This document shows, one piece after another, positions 19,032 to 27,677 of a DNA stretch of 27,677 nucleotides. Each line of letters begins with the position of its first letter. Position 1 is the first letter of the stretch. The notes under the pieces were generated by a model. The model ran no database searches, had not been told where the DNA came from, and saw only the letters and a program-made list of their open reading frames with translations. Origin of the DNA: Hypsibius dujardini (taxonomy: Eukaryota > Tardigrada > Eutardigrada > Parachela > Hypsibiidae); the NCBI GenBank assembly GCA_001579985.1, contig LRSR01002662.1:1-27677 (forward strand), read 5' to 3'. A program made the translations under genes and the position numbers.

Positions 19032-19641
19032 TAAAGAGGAAAACCGCGCGAGTTTCTCACGCGGACGCGGAATGAACTGCTAAATTTTTAAGCTGCGCGG
19101 TTTCACGCGGAAACCACAAAACGTTAAACGACGCGGCACCACGCGGCATGATCCATTATAAAAAAGCGGCGCGGCGCGGCGCGGCATTAAACTCCAATTT
19201 GAAAGCGGCAATTATCAAAACTACTGAAACGTTGCGTCCAGTGATAAACAACTAGTCACTGGACAAATTCCACTTTAGAAACAACAAATCGTCGAGCTTT
19301 GCAGCCCCCAAACGGGTTCTGCGGTCAGTGAAGATATTGCCAGGCGACAGTACAAAATCTAGAAACACAAGTACTAACAGAACAGAACATGACAGTTTCG
19401 TAGAACAAGCGAACACAGGAATTATATATTCGTCAATCAATCAACCCATGAGTATGTAGTACGAGCATATTTCTTACAACTGAAATTATTGCATTTATTC
19501 ATTCATCTTGTGGTTTGCGTCCGTACTATAGAGCGTACGCGGCGCGGTTCGGCGCGGCATAATTTGACCATTTTTTACGCGGCACGGCGCGGAATTGCCG
19601 CGTCCGCGCCGCGCCGCTTGGCACGCGGTTTTTCCTCTCTA
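19032..19641 (-). mobile_element. internally deleted hAT transposon with transposase remnant
   Basis: A 610-bp element flanked by a perfect 8-bp duplication GGTGAAAG (19024-19031 and 19642-19649), the hallmark of hAT insertion. The ends are TAAAGAGGAAAACCGCG and the complement of TAGAGAGGAAAAACCGCG, fitting the hAT YARNG start. Subterminal regions are packed with CGCGG motifs on both sides. Inside, the minus strand at 19252-19440 encodes LSPGNIFTDRRTRLGAAK followed by LLFLKWNLSSD, the C-terminal dimerisation end of hAT transposases. The rest of the transposase is missing, so it is non-autonomous. Confidence 0.88.
19252..19440 (-). pseudogene. hAT transposase C-terminal fragment
   Basis: A short open frame whose last 35 or so residues match the C-terminal hAT dimerisation region (xxIFTDRRTRLxxxKLDxLLFLKWN). 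The upstream 25 residues are hydrophobic and unlike the family. The catalytic DDE core and zinc-finger parts are absent. It cannot make a working enzyme. Confidence 0.8.
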
Positions 19642-19918
19642 GGTGAAAGCGTCGCGCCAGATCGGAGTAACGAATCAACGAACAGCTGGATCGCAGATGT
19701 TGCCCTCCCGTTTGGCATTGCGCGGCATGTTATGATATGACCTAATGATCAACGGAAAAAAACACTCACGTCACACTCACACGTACTTGTACGGCTAAAG
19801 AAAGCAATGATCGGCTTAACAGCAGTATATAACATGGGCTCCGGCTCCGGCGCTTGACTCCTTGATTAACGATTTAGATAATCCAGCCCACTCAATTTTA
19901 CGCCAATCCCAATGGGTA

Positions 19919-20143
19919 TGACGAGGAGAAATTTCTATTTCGGTTCGCCATCTGAATCGCTTTAAATCGGCTCACTGATGGGCTGTCAGGTGCTTGCTGG
20001 CTTGGTTTCTATGTTACGGTACACTTAATACATATAACACTCTTGTAAATCAAGTAAACAAGCACTCGCCATCAAAGAGAAATCCTTCAGAGTGCCGATT
20101 CAAAAGCGATTTGGACGTGAGCCGAGATACAGTGTTTGCCACA
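19919..20143. mobile_element. MITE family G copy 2, diverged
   Basis: A 225-bp palindromic element related to 3974-4202, sharing TATTTCGGTTCGCC / GTGAGCCGAGATA, AAATCGGCTCACTGATGGGC and CGCCATCAAAGAGAAA. The ends are TGACGAGG and GCCACA, flanked by TA at 19917-19918 and 20144-20145. The arms have diverged more than in copy 1. The right TA is shared with the palindrome at 20146. Confidence 0.75.
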
Positions 20144-20145
20144 TA

Positions 20146-20247
20146 CAGCCGTGGCACGATTTCTCGACGAAAAACGTTAATCGGAACACATGCTATTATG
20201 CCGGTGTTCCGATTAACGGTTTTCGTCGAGAAATCGTGCCACAGCTG
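20146..20247. mobile_element. 102-bp hairpin MITE
   Basis: Arms of 44 bp (CAGCCGTGGCACGATTTCTC... and its complement ending GCCACAGCTG) with two mismatches and a 14-bp loop, flanked by TA at 20144-20145 and 20248-20249. Termini CAGC...GCTG and TA flanks suggest a minimal Tc1/mariner-type element. It has no interior apart from the loop. Confidence 0.85.
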
Positions 20248-20519
20248 TAAGTAGCGGGTAGTGTTGTTGTTACCTGGTTAATATTAGGATTGATCCGGAC
20301 TCTAACCATTGATCACTTGATTCAATCCAGACGATTCTCCAACAGCCGTGCGTTTCACGTTTCCGGAGTTCAGTCTGTTTTGTCTATGTACTATTCTGCT
20401 CATCCTGTAAATTTGATTTTCTCATCTGTCTAGGCTCAGAATGCTCTCCTGCCGTCGTCAAATTGCCAACGGTCCCTGGTGGAAGTTTGGCTTGTTTTGA
20501 ATGACTATTCCTTCAAAAC

Positions 20520-23500
20520 ATGGCAGACAGCAGGGAAAATCTGGCGTTTGACTCATCCTCGGTCTACACGACAACCACTCTCGAAGTAGCTGACGATCAG
20601 GAGACAGTGTTCTACTTGAGCTGTGTCGACGGGAAGGTGCTAGCCCTTACGCGGCACAAGAATCTTGCAACTGCGGAGGAGCTGTCGTGGTGCGCTTGCA
20701 AGCAGCAAAATATTGAACCGCTGGCGGCTCATTTGTTTGCCTTACGAGCGCGGGATGGAATTTTTCTGCCGCCCGGACGTCTTCTCTCTGCGAATCAAAC
20801 AGCCGGTTTATCTTTCCGGTTGCGATTCATGTGTGATGTCGCGGTTTTGGCGAAGGAATGTCCCAATGCACTGGCCTACTTATTCCTTCAGGTATGGGGC
20901 ATTGATTGGTGGTTTCATTGTAGATGGATCAAGCCATCGGTCATACATATCTGTTCGTTGATTGATTGATCAAATCCTTTGATCTTATCCTTTGGTCATG
21001 ATTCGATTGGCTTTTCTGCTGATAATGATGGCTACCGTGAGAAATTTTTCGCAAAAAATAAGGGCAAGCATAACAAAGAATGGGAACTTAGAAGCATAGG
21101 GTTGAGGGAGCCAGTACGGAAATTGAAGGTTCTGCGCGTTTGACGGCATGGTATTATGGTAATGCAGTTTTTGTTGTAGGGCCGTGTTTGATTGGTCAGT
21201 TGATTGTTTGATTGGTTAGTTGATTGTTTGATTGGTTAGTTGATTGTTTGATTGGTTAGTTGATTGATTGATTTGTTAGTTGATCTTGCTGTTTTGCTAC
21301 TGATTTTCGCTGTCCATCTGTCCATGGGCGTTAGTGTTTTAGAAATGGCTTTATTAAACTTTAAAACGATATCATTTGTATTTGTATCATTTTAATTAGC
21401 GATTATTAATGCAGGAAGTTCCCATGAGTTTTCCTTTGTGTAGTGCCGGAATGATTTCATCGCTGGCAATATCAAGGAGTTTTCGGAGGATCTTGCCAGC
21501 GCCAAAGGATTAGCGGTCATCGACATGCTCTGCACTATGAAGGAGGAAGGCGTAACGGCTGAGGAAGTCATCAAAAACCTCAAGACCAACTACTTCCCGC
21601 GTGATCTCTCCAAAGGTTCCCTCAGCAATGTTACGCAGCGCGTGAAGAATGTGCTACGGAAAACGCTCTCCACAAAACACATGTTGGAAATACTCCAGGA
21701 CCGCGCAGTGAAATGCAAGAACTGGTCCATCTTCCTGCTGAAACAGCAATATGTTGATTTTCTTGTCCAGTGCGCGCCTTCCTACATACTGGAACAGTTT
21801 AAGCCTCGGTAAACTTAGAAGATAAACGCCCTGTTACAAAGATAATTCGCTGCAGGTTTCACAGGATTTATTTGTGTTTTTAGACTGGGAATCAATCCGA
21901 ATCTCCCGGTAGAGTCGATTCGGTTGAACGCTTCGTCACCAGCGATCCTTTTGGAACGGTTGGAGACAGCGGATCAGTGGAAGCCATGGTGCCGCTTGCA
22001 AGACATCTGTGACATCTCACTCATGTCGGATAAAGTTGCCTGCCAAATCAACCGGCTCTCCGGGCCTCCTCTGTACGTGAAGTTCACGCGCATGACCGAA
22101 GTGGAATCATTTGTGGCTTTGGTGGACGGATATCATCGATTTTCGCGACGTTTCCACATGAACTTCTGCCGCGAGCTGACCAATCCTTCGCTTTTGGTAA
22201 GAACTTGAGCTTTGATGGACGGGACTGATTGCGTTGTTCAAAGGAATGTTAGCCGCATAGGGGATGTCACTTTGTCCTCTGATTTGGTGGTTTTTCTCTA
22301 CTAGGAACTTAAGGCTGACAAGTGCCACGGGCCAATGGAGAAAGATTTCATCTTTGGAAAGTTGGAAGGCAAAGAGGACGGAACCTATGCTGTGTCTCAG
22401 TCGATCGAGCAGTATGACCATTATCGGATCGATTTCATGCAGCAAGGATTGATGCGGTCGGTGGCGGTGGAGTTTGAAGGTGGGCTCTATCGCTTAACGC
22501 CCTCTACCGGGAAACGTTCTGGAGAGACCTTCACCAACATCCAGGATCTCCTAAGGTACAACCTTTGCTTGGCTGTTTGTAGTCGCAGTTGCTTTAGTCG
22601 AGCAAGCTAATCGTGTTATTTTACTTTAGCTACTATTGGAGCCAATCTTCGCGGGACGGCCTCCACCTACGGTCTTGCGTTCGACCCAGTGAAAATGATG
22701 CCGTCGGTCTGAGTGTCTTCCCACAATCGACACCGCCCTCCGTGACGACCGCGGATGGGCAATGGGAAGTTTCCGCCACTTCTGGTCCTATATGCATTCC
22801 TCCCTCTGCTCTAACGTACTTGCCGGGATATCAACCAATAGATGGACAGCACTCAACGGTTAAACGGGCTCTGTTGAAGAGCGGCCTTTCCGGTACGGCG
22901 GCTTTTAAGTCAAATGTAGCTTTGTTTTCCATTTGAACAACTGTTGTTGTTTGCTCTAATCGTAGGTGACAAAAATAAACCAGCGGATGTGGCTGTTCGG
23001 ACGCTGAAGGACTTCTTCGCCGACGACTCGGGCTCTACTCGGGGTGATTTCTTAAGAAATATACAGGATATTGCGTTTTTATCGAATCCCAGCATGCTGA
23101 CACGAATACACGGAATCCTGCTGAGTCCGCTGAGTTTGGTGATGGAATACTTCCCGCTAGGGAATATGCGCTCATTCCTCCAGCTTCATCGCAAAGAAGT
23201 TTCACTGAGAACATTGACGGATGCAGCTGCACAGGTATATTCTGCCCCATTTCTTCAGTTTCACACTTACTTCCCCATCTGGTCGACTAATTTGCGCGAA
23301 TTGAGAATAACGGTCTCGCACTCGCGTAGGTAATCAAAACTATCTGGTGGATGGAGGATGAAAAACATCCATACGGGCCGGTGCGTGCAAAGAATGTCTT
23401 CGTCTCGGACTTTTCCGGGGTGGCCATCAAAGTCAAGCTCGGTCCACTCGCATTGAGTGACGTTGTTCATTGGACCGGTTCGTCTTGCCCTCCGAAGGAA

Positions 23501-25318
23501 GCTGGTCTAGTCTGGAGCTACGGCACCTTCTTATGGGAAGTGTTTGCTTTCGGTGCATCGCCCCTGCCAGGAATCAGTCCGATTGAGACGGAATCTCTCT
23601 ACAAGTCAGTGTAATCATTTTCTTGATTGGACAGAACTTATTCTGACTGACTGTCTTTTCTTAGGAGCGGGTTTCGTCTGGAGAAACCGCCACTATGCCC
23701 CGATGAGGTGTACGCTGTGATGGAACGGTGTTGGGCTGCTGATATCACCCAGCGACCAAAAGTGTCCGAACTGATGCGCGATGTGAACAAACTCCTGGTG
23801 CAGTTTTACGAAAACACTGCCGCATTCGCGCATTCCGAGTCGGACGACCCTTCTGCATTTTCACACGAAACCAAATCGGCATTCCTTCTGCGTGTGACCG
23901 GTAATTGCCTGCGGCATGAGCTGCAGAACGGCAGTGGCAGTGTCGCCACTCTTCCCTACGATCCTTGGACCATTGACGAAACTGCACTGAAAATGATTGA
24001 ACGTCTTGGCGAGGGACGTTACGGTGAGGTCAACAAGGTACTGAGCGACACTCCCTTAAAATTTTTTACCACAAACGCGACGAATCTTTACCTGACCGGT
24101 GCTTCGTGTGCTTTACTTGTAGGCATTCTATACGGATCCTCTCAGCGAAGACGCGCCTCGGTTGGTAGCCGTCAAGCAGCTTAAGCAGATTAAATCGGAC
24201 CGGAATATTGCTTTCATCATGGAGGAGATGCGGAGTGAGATGGAGATTATGAAGTCGTTGCAGCATGAAAATATCGTTGAAATTGTTGGCGTTTGTGTCG
24301 ACCCCGTACCTTTACTCATCATGGAGTTTGTTGAAAACGGAGCACTCAACTCATTTCTTCGTCGGCATCAGAATTCTGTGGAAGTGCCTCAACTTCTAGC
24401 CTTTGCTAAGGACGTCGCTAACGGCATGGCTTATCTGCAGGTAAGAAACGGATCCCATCATGGACGAACTGTTTTTGGCCGTTTGTTTGTGTCTGCCTGT
24501 CCGATTCTCTTGTCTGCCTCTCCGATTCTCGTGTCTGCCTCTCCGATTCTCTTGTCTGCCTGTCCGATTCTCTTGTCTACCTGTCCGATTCGCGTGTCTG
24601 CCTGTCCGATTTTCGTGTCTGCCTCTCCGATTGTCGTGTCTGCCTCTCCGATTGTCGTTGTCTGCCTGTCCGATTCTCGTGTCTGCCTGTCCGATTCTCT
24701 TGTCTGCCTGTCCGATTCGCGTGTCTGCCTGTCCGATTTTCGTGTCTGCCTGTCCGATTCTCGTGTCTGCCTCTCCGATTCTCGTGTCTGCCTATCCGAT
24801 TCTCGTGTCTGCCTGTCCGATTCTCGTGTCGTTACTTCCGTTACTTTAACCAATATTTGTTATTTTTTTATCTGAAGTCGAAAGAAATCGTGCATAGGGA
24901 TCTCGCCGCACGAAACATTCTCGTGACGACTGACCTTCGCGTGAAGATAAGCGATTTCGGTTTGGCTCGCTTTCTGGACACCGGTGGGTACTACCTGACC
25001 CAAAACTTCAAACGGGACGTCCCGCTTGCCTGGTACGCACCAGAAGTGATTGAATTCCACAAATACTCCTCCAAAAGCGACTGTTGGAGCTTTGGCGTCC
25101 TCGTCTGGGAGATGTTCAGTTATGCGGCAGCCCCATACTTTTGTGACTTGAAAGTGTTAGCTGAGCGTCTTCGTCAGGGACAACGTTTGGGCCAGCCTGC
25201 TGCTTGTTCGGACGAGGTGTATGCTGTAATGAGTTCCTGCTGGCGCTATGAGGCTGCTGAAAGGCCTGATTTCACTTCCCTGTACAGTACTTTCGCTGAA
25301 CTGACTACGGCTGGATAA
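20520..25318 (+). CDS. JAK: Janus kinase (non-receptor tyrosine-protein kinase)
   Basis: A complete JAK, which binds cytokine-receptor tails and phosphorylates STATs. Ten exons: 20520-20891, 21444-21808, 21884-22196, 22305-22555, 22630-22892, 22966-23234, 23330-23604, 23665-24037, 24123-24440, 24878-25318. They sum to 3240 nt, giving 1079 residues (JAK2 1132). FERM is about 18-345 (AYLFLQCRNDFIAGNI, ESFVALVDGYHRF). SH2 is about 351-440 (CHGPMEKDFIFGKL); the position of the phosphotyrosine arginine is S381. The pseudokinase is about 505-770: the AVK lysine is R533, YGPVRAKN replaces HRD, and LGP (648-650) replaces DFG. The kinase is about 805-1075 with GEGRYG 818-823, K845, E866, HRDLAARN from 939, DFG 959-961, and activation-loop Tyr pair 971-972; all intact. 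The exon 5 donor (22892) is the least certain joint. Introns over 300 bp: 20892-21443 and 24441-24877, both with tandem arrays. Orthology to one vertebrate JAK cannot be set. Confidence 0.93.
21177..21275. repeat. 20-bp tandem repeat in JAK intron 1
   Basis: Four to five copies of TTGATTGTTTGATTGGTTAG, the first and last diverged. Non-coding, in the 552-bp intron between JAK exons 1 and 2. Confidence 0.88.
24490..24832. repeat. 21-bp tandem array in JAK intron 9
   Basis: About 16 copies of TCTGCCTGTCCGATTCTCGT (plus G), with CTGT/CTCT and CTCGTG/CTCTTG/CGCGTG variants. The unit is a multiple of three and lacks stop codons in several frames on both strands, which produces long open frames without any gene. 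It lies between the exon ending with the alpha-E helix and the exon with the HRD loop. Confidence 0.93.
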
Positions 25319-26345
25319 AACGACACTGGAAGGCTTTGTTTCGGTTTTGTGAGATGGTTTTCTAATCTTATTAGCGAACTTTTTTAAGTCAAACTGTGCC
25401 TTTCTTTGGTTTTTAAGTTTTTCAGTTTTAGTTTCTAGCAGTGTGGACGAGTTTAATCTCATAACAGGTCATTGGCAAAACCCATACTGACAAATCCAAC
25501 TGCGGAATACTGTGCATACTAGGAGCATGTATAGACTCGAGTATTCTCACTTCCTTGGGACCTGAAAAAAAAAGTTAAAAATCAATCAATCAATCAATCG
25601 CTTGGATTTAAATCGCATGATGTGTAACTTCCATCAGCTGCTTAGGCGACGCTCAAGAGCGTAACAGTTCTTATTTTGTAGCGAAACTGCGCCTATTGGT
25701 ATGTGTAACCATTAGTATGCGCTCCGCCTACCCGCTCAGTGTGTGGGAGCTAGGTGACCTGAGTTGGAGCCCAAAATAATTGTGGTCAAACATCGCTTGT
25801 GACTTGCAAGTTGCAACTGTTGCACGACACAACGCTCATCACTCGAAAACTTTGCCGCAGCGCATCTCATTCTCCTATTCAAAAGATCTTTTTTCCCCAC
25901 TTAGTCCTGATTCCATTTTATTTCGGCGTCATATTCCCCGGCTATCTTCATTTAGCGATATTTTCGAATAGCAACTGTCAGGACGCACATCATATTGTTA
26001 AGTGTTAATTTTGGAACATTTCAACGAAATGCAGTATTAATTTCTTGATTTGTTCAGAATCTTCCCTGCCTCACCATTATTCCTTCGATTTTTCCCTATA
26101 TCAATTGTTTTAACCCTGCCACAATTCGATGTAAAGAACTCAAGATAAACGGATCAGGTCTTGTGGGAAGAGGAAACTGCTATCGACCTCCTCAGCAGTC
26201 CACCGAACAGGTTCAGTAATAGAATAATCCATTAAATTGTTCATTACCCCGTGCTTCTCATTTTCGGATTGGAGCTCTAATTTTTTCGATTTAGGCCCGT
26301 TCGTCCAACTAATCACCGTTGAACTGCAAAACCTTCTTCACTAAG
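25319..26345. other. intergenic region between JAK and the last gene
   Basis: About 1 kb holding the JAK 3' UTR and the upstream region of the next gene. A (CAAT)n run lies at 25583-25600. At about 25690-25773 there is a tRNA-like B-box stretch (CCTGAGTTGGAGCCC). Short open frames at 25780-26008 have no family signal. No clear AATAAA for JAK was found. Confidence 0.5.
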
Positions 26346-27640
26346 ATGGATGATCGTCTGTTCAACGGCCTCGGCTTTCCCTCTTCCCCCCGCTTTTCTT
26401 CCCCGCTCCCACCGATCCGGCGACATCGCCCGCCGACCCCGTTGAGCGGTCAGGATCCCTGTCCGCTGGGCCCTATTGCCGAATCCAGTTTTAATCAGTT
26501 TCGCAATAAGGTGGACGCCAAGTTGCAGAAGAAAGATGCCAAGATCGCTCGCCTGGGTGAGTTTGTTGTGCTTTTTTGGCGTCCGAGGGGTCTTGATGGG
26601 CAAAGGGGCGGAGCCTCTGCTTTTTCCGAATTTTCTAATACCATAATACTTTTATATTCCAATAACATATTGAGGCGAGTGAAATTTTCCAGCTAGTTTA
26701 AAAAAAGGAAGATGGAAAGTGATATCAGGTGTGGTTATTGTTAGACTCTGAAACTTGGGGGTGTCATCTCTGAAATAAGATAATCTATCAATCAAGGACC
26801 GCTGCAAGTTTGAAATCTAGTTCAATGGATACAGCTTGTGTTTTGTCTAGTTGATTGATTGCTTGTTGTTTAAAGTTACCAAAAAGAGGTTGCTAGCAGT
26901 TAATCATCATTGAGTCGATTGGACTGGATTGTGAGGAGCATGTTGTCATTGGCTGATTTGAATTCACTTGAAATCATGTTTGTCATGATTCTAATACCAA
27001 AGAGTTTGTGGATTTTCTGTGGTGTATTTCGTGATATCAGCTATTCTTTATCTGGTTCCTTTTGTGTCTGTTGGAAAACGTGCTGACTTCGGTTTCTCTG
27101 GATTTCTTATAGAGGAACAGATTCTCTCGCTCAGGGCGGCCAAGCGCGTAGTGGAGAAGGACAAGGCTAAGCTGGTGGAGGATAACAGCGGCCTCGCTGC
27201 GGTTATCCGCGACCACGAAGCCACCATCGCTCGCTTGACGGACCGGAGCGTTGAACTGGCCACCATCGGAGCTGCTCACAAAACGGAAATCTCATCGCTG
27301 AACGACTTCTGTAAAGAGCTGCAATGCCTTCTTGATGAATCACGAGCGGAGGTCCGAAAGTTGGAGCGGATCGTGTCCGGAAACGAGAGCCGAGAGCGCG
27401 ATTTGCAAGAGAAATTGCACGATTGGAGTGACCTTGCGGTGAAGACCCAGGAAGAGCTTGTTGCGGCTCGAGAAGAAATCTCCCTCACCCAGCCGGAACT
27501 ACGCCGCTTACAGGAGGCCGCCGCGGAATGGGAGGCGGTGCGGAAGGCGCAGGCAGAAGAGTCCGAGAAAGAGTTGAGTGATGTTTTTGGCAATCGACGA
27601 ACTCTGGATGATGAATTACGGGAAGCACTGCGTGATGATG
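26346..27640 (+). CDS. coiled-coil protein, N-terminal part, function unassigned
   Basis: The first two coding exons of a gene that runs off the right edge: 26346-26556 and 27113-27640, phases 1 and 1, followed by a donor GTAGGTGC at 27641. They encode 246 residues. Residues 1-45 are rich in Pro, Ser and Arg (FPSSPRFSSPLPPIRR, PPTPL). From about residue 48 the chain is a continuous charged helix with heptad spacing (FRNKVDAKLQKKDAKIARL, EEQILSLRAAKRVVEKDKAK, LNDFCKELQCLLDESRAEV). I do not recognise the family; a cytoskeletal or centrosomal scaffold is one possibility. The ATG is the first in a Pro-rich exon with an open frame and a phase that fits exon 2. The 556-bp intron shows only a short TTGATTGATTGC motif and is otherwise unremarkable. 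Confidence 0.75.
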
Positions 27641-27677
27641 GTAGGTGCGGGGGAATTGGAGTTTGGTGATGATGGTA

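Larger units (their letters stand above)
18843..20519. other. divergent intergenic region with transposon cluster
   Basis: 1.68 kb between the divergent coiled-coil and JAK start codons. It holds the hAT remnant (19032-19641), MITE family G copy 2 (19919-20143) and the short palindrome (20146-20247). The parts outside these, about 18843-19020, 19650-19915 and 20250-20519, show no coding signal. Promoters of both genes are presumably in the outer parts; no core motifs were assigned. Confidence 0.6.

Noticed and set aside
24458-24853. Long open frames on both strands over 24460-24853
   Set aside because: They come from a 21-bp tandem repeat without stops; no protein family signal, and the region is a JAK intron with good splice sites on both sides.
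25583-25600. CAAT runs as possible telomere-like or CRISPR-like repeats
   Set aside because: Short simple-sequence run; no spacers and no telomeric unit.

Overview
The window is nuclear DNA from an animal. Genes are split by many short introns with GT..AG borders, mostly about 55-700 bp. The products are typical metazoan proteins: an hnRNP L-type four-RRM splicing factor, a Janus kinase with FERM-SH2-pseudokinase-kinase order, RAE1, MUS81 and the E1-alpha subunit of the branched-chain keto acid dehydrogenase. A JAK plus compact gene spacing (seven loci in 27.7 kb) suggests a bilaterian with a small genome, perhaps a small ecdysozoan or spiralian. I cannot name the species. Exon models were built by hand from splice signals, reading phase and remembered family features; all complete models close in frame.

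Layout, left to right. The 3' end of RAE1 (+, 125-656) converges on hnRNP L (-, 5098 to 1103, 15 coding exons, 588 aa). Upstream of hnRNP L on the same strand lies BCKDHA (-, 8096 to 5670, 5 exons, 473 aa). BCKDHA is divergent from MUS81 (+, 8734-12727, 10 exons, 577 aa), with a transposon remnant between the two starts. MUS81 converges, with only 60 bp between stop codons, on a large coiled-coil gene of unassigned function (-, 18842 to 12788, 12 exons, 1052 aa). A transposon-rich 1.7 kb gap follows, then a Janus kinase gene (+, 20520-25318, 10 exons, 1079 aa). The window ends with the first two coding exons of a second coiled-coil gene (+, 26346 to beyond the end).

The genes form no pathway: they are unrelated housekeeping and signalling genes (mRNA export, splicing, mitochondrial amino acid catabolism, DNA repair, probable cytoskeletal or ciliary structure, cytokine-type signalling).

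The non-coding space is the unusual part. Introns and intergenic gaps carry at least ten short non-autonomous inverted-repeat elements flanked by TA (Tc1/mariner-like MITEs) in several families, two of which occur twice. Two pairs of elements abut and share one TA. A 610-bp internally deleted hAT element has an 8-bp target duplication and a recognisable C-terminal transposase remnant. Tandem arrays sit in many introns: TCTG tetranucleotide arrays, a 21-bp array in a JAK intron that is open in frame with the kinase exon, and a 50-60-bp array in MUS81 intron 2. I found no rRNA, CRISPR or confident tRNA gene. Nothing here is clearly a new molecular system; the most interesting leads are the nested MITE structure, the degenerate JAK SH2 and pseudokinase sites, and the intron arrays.
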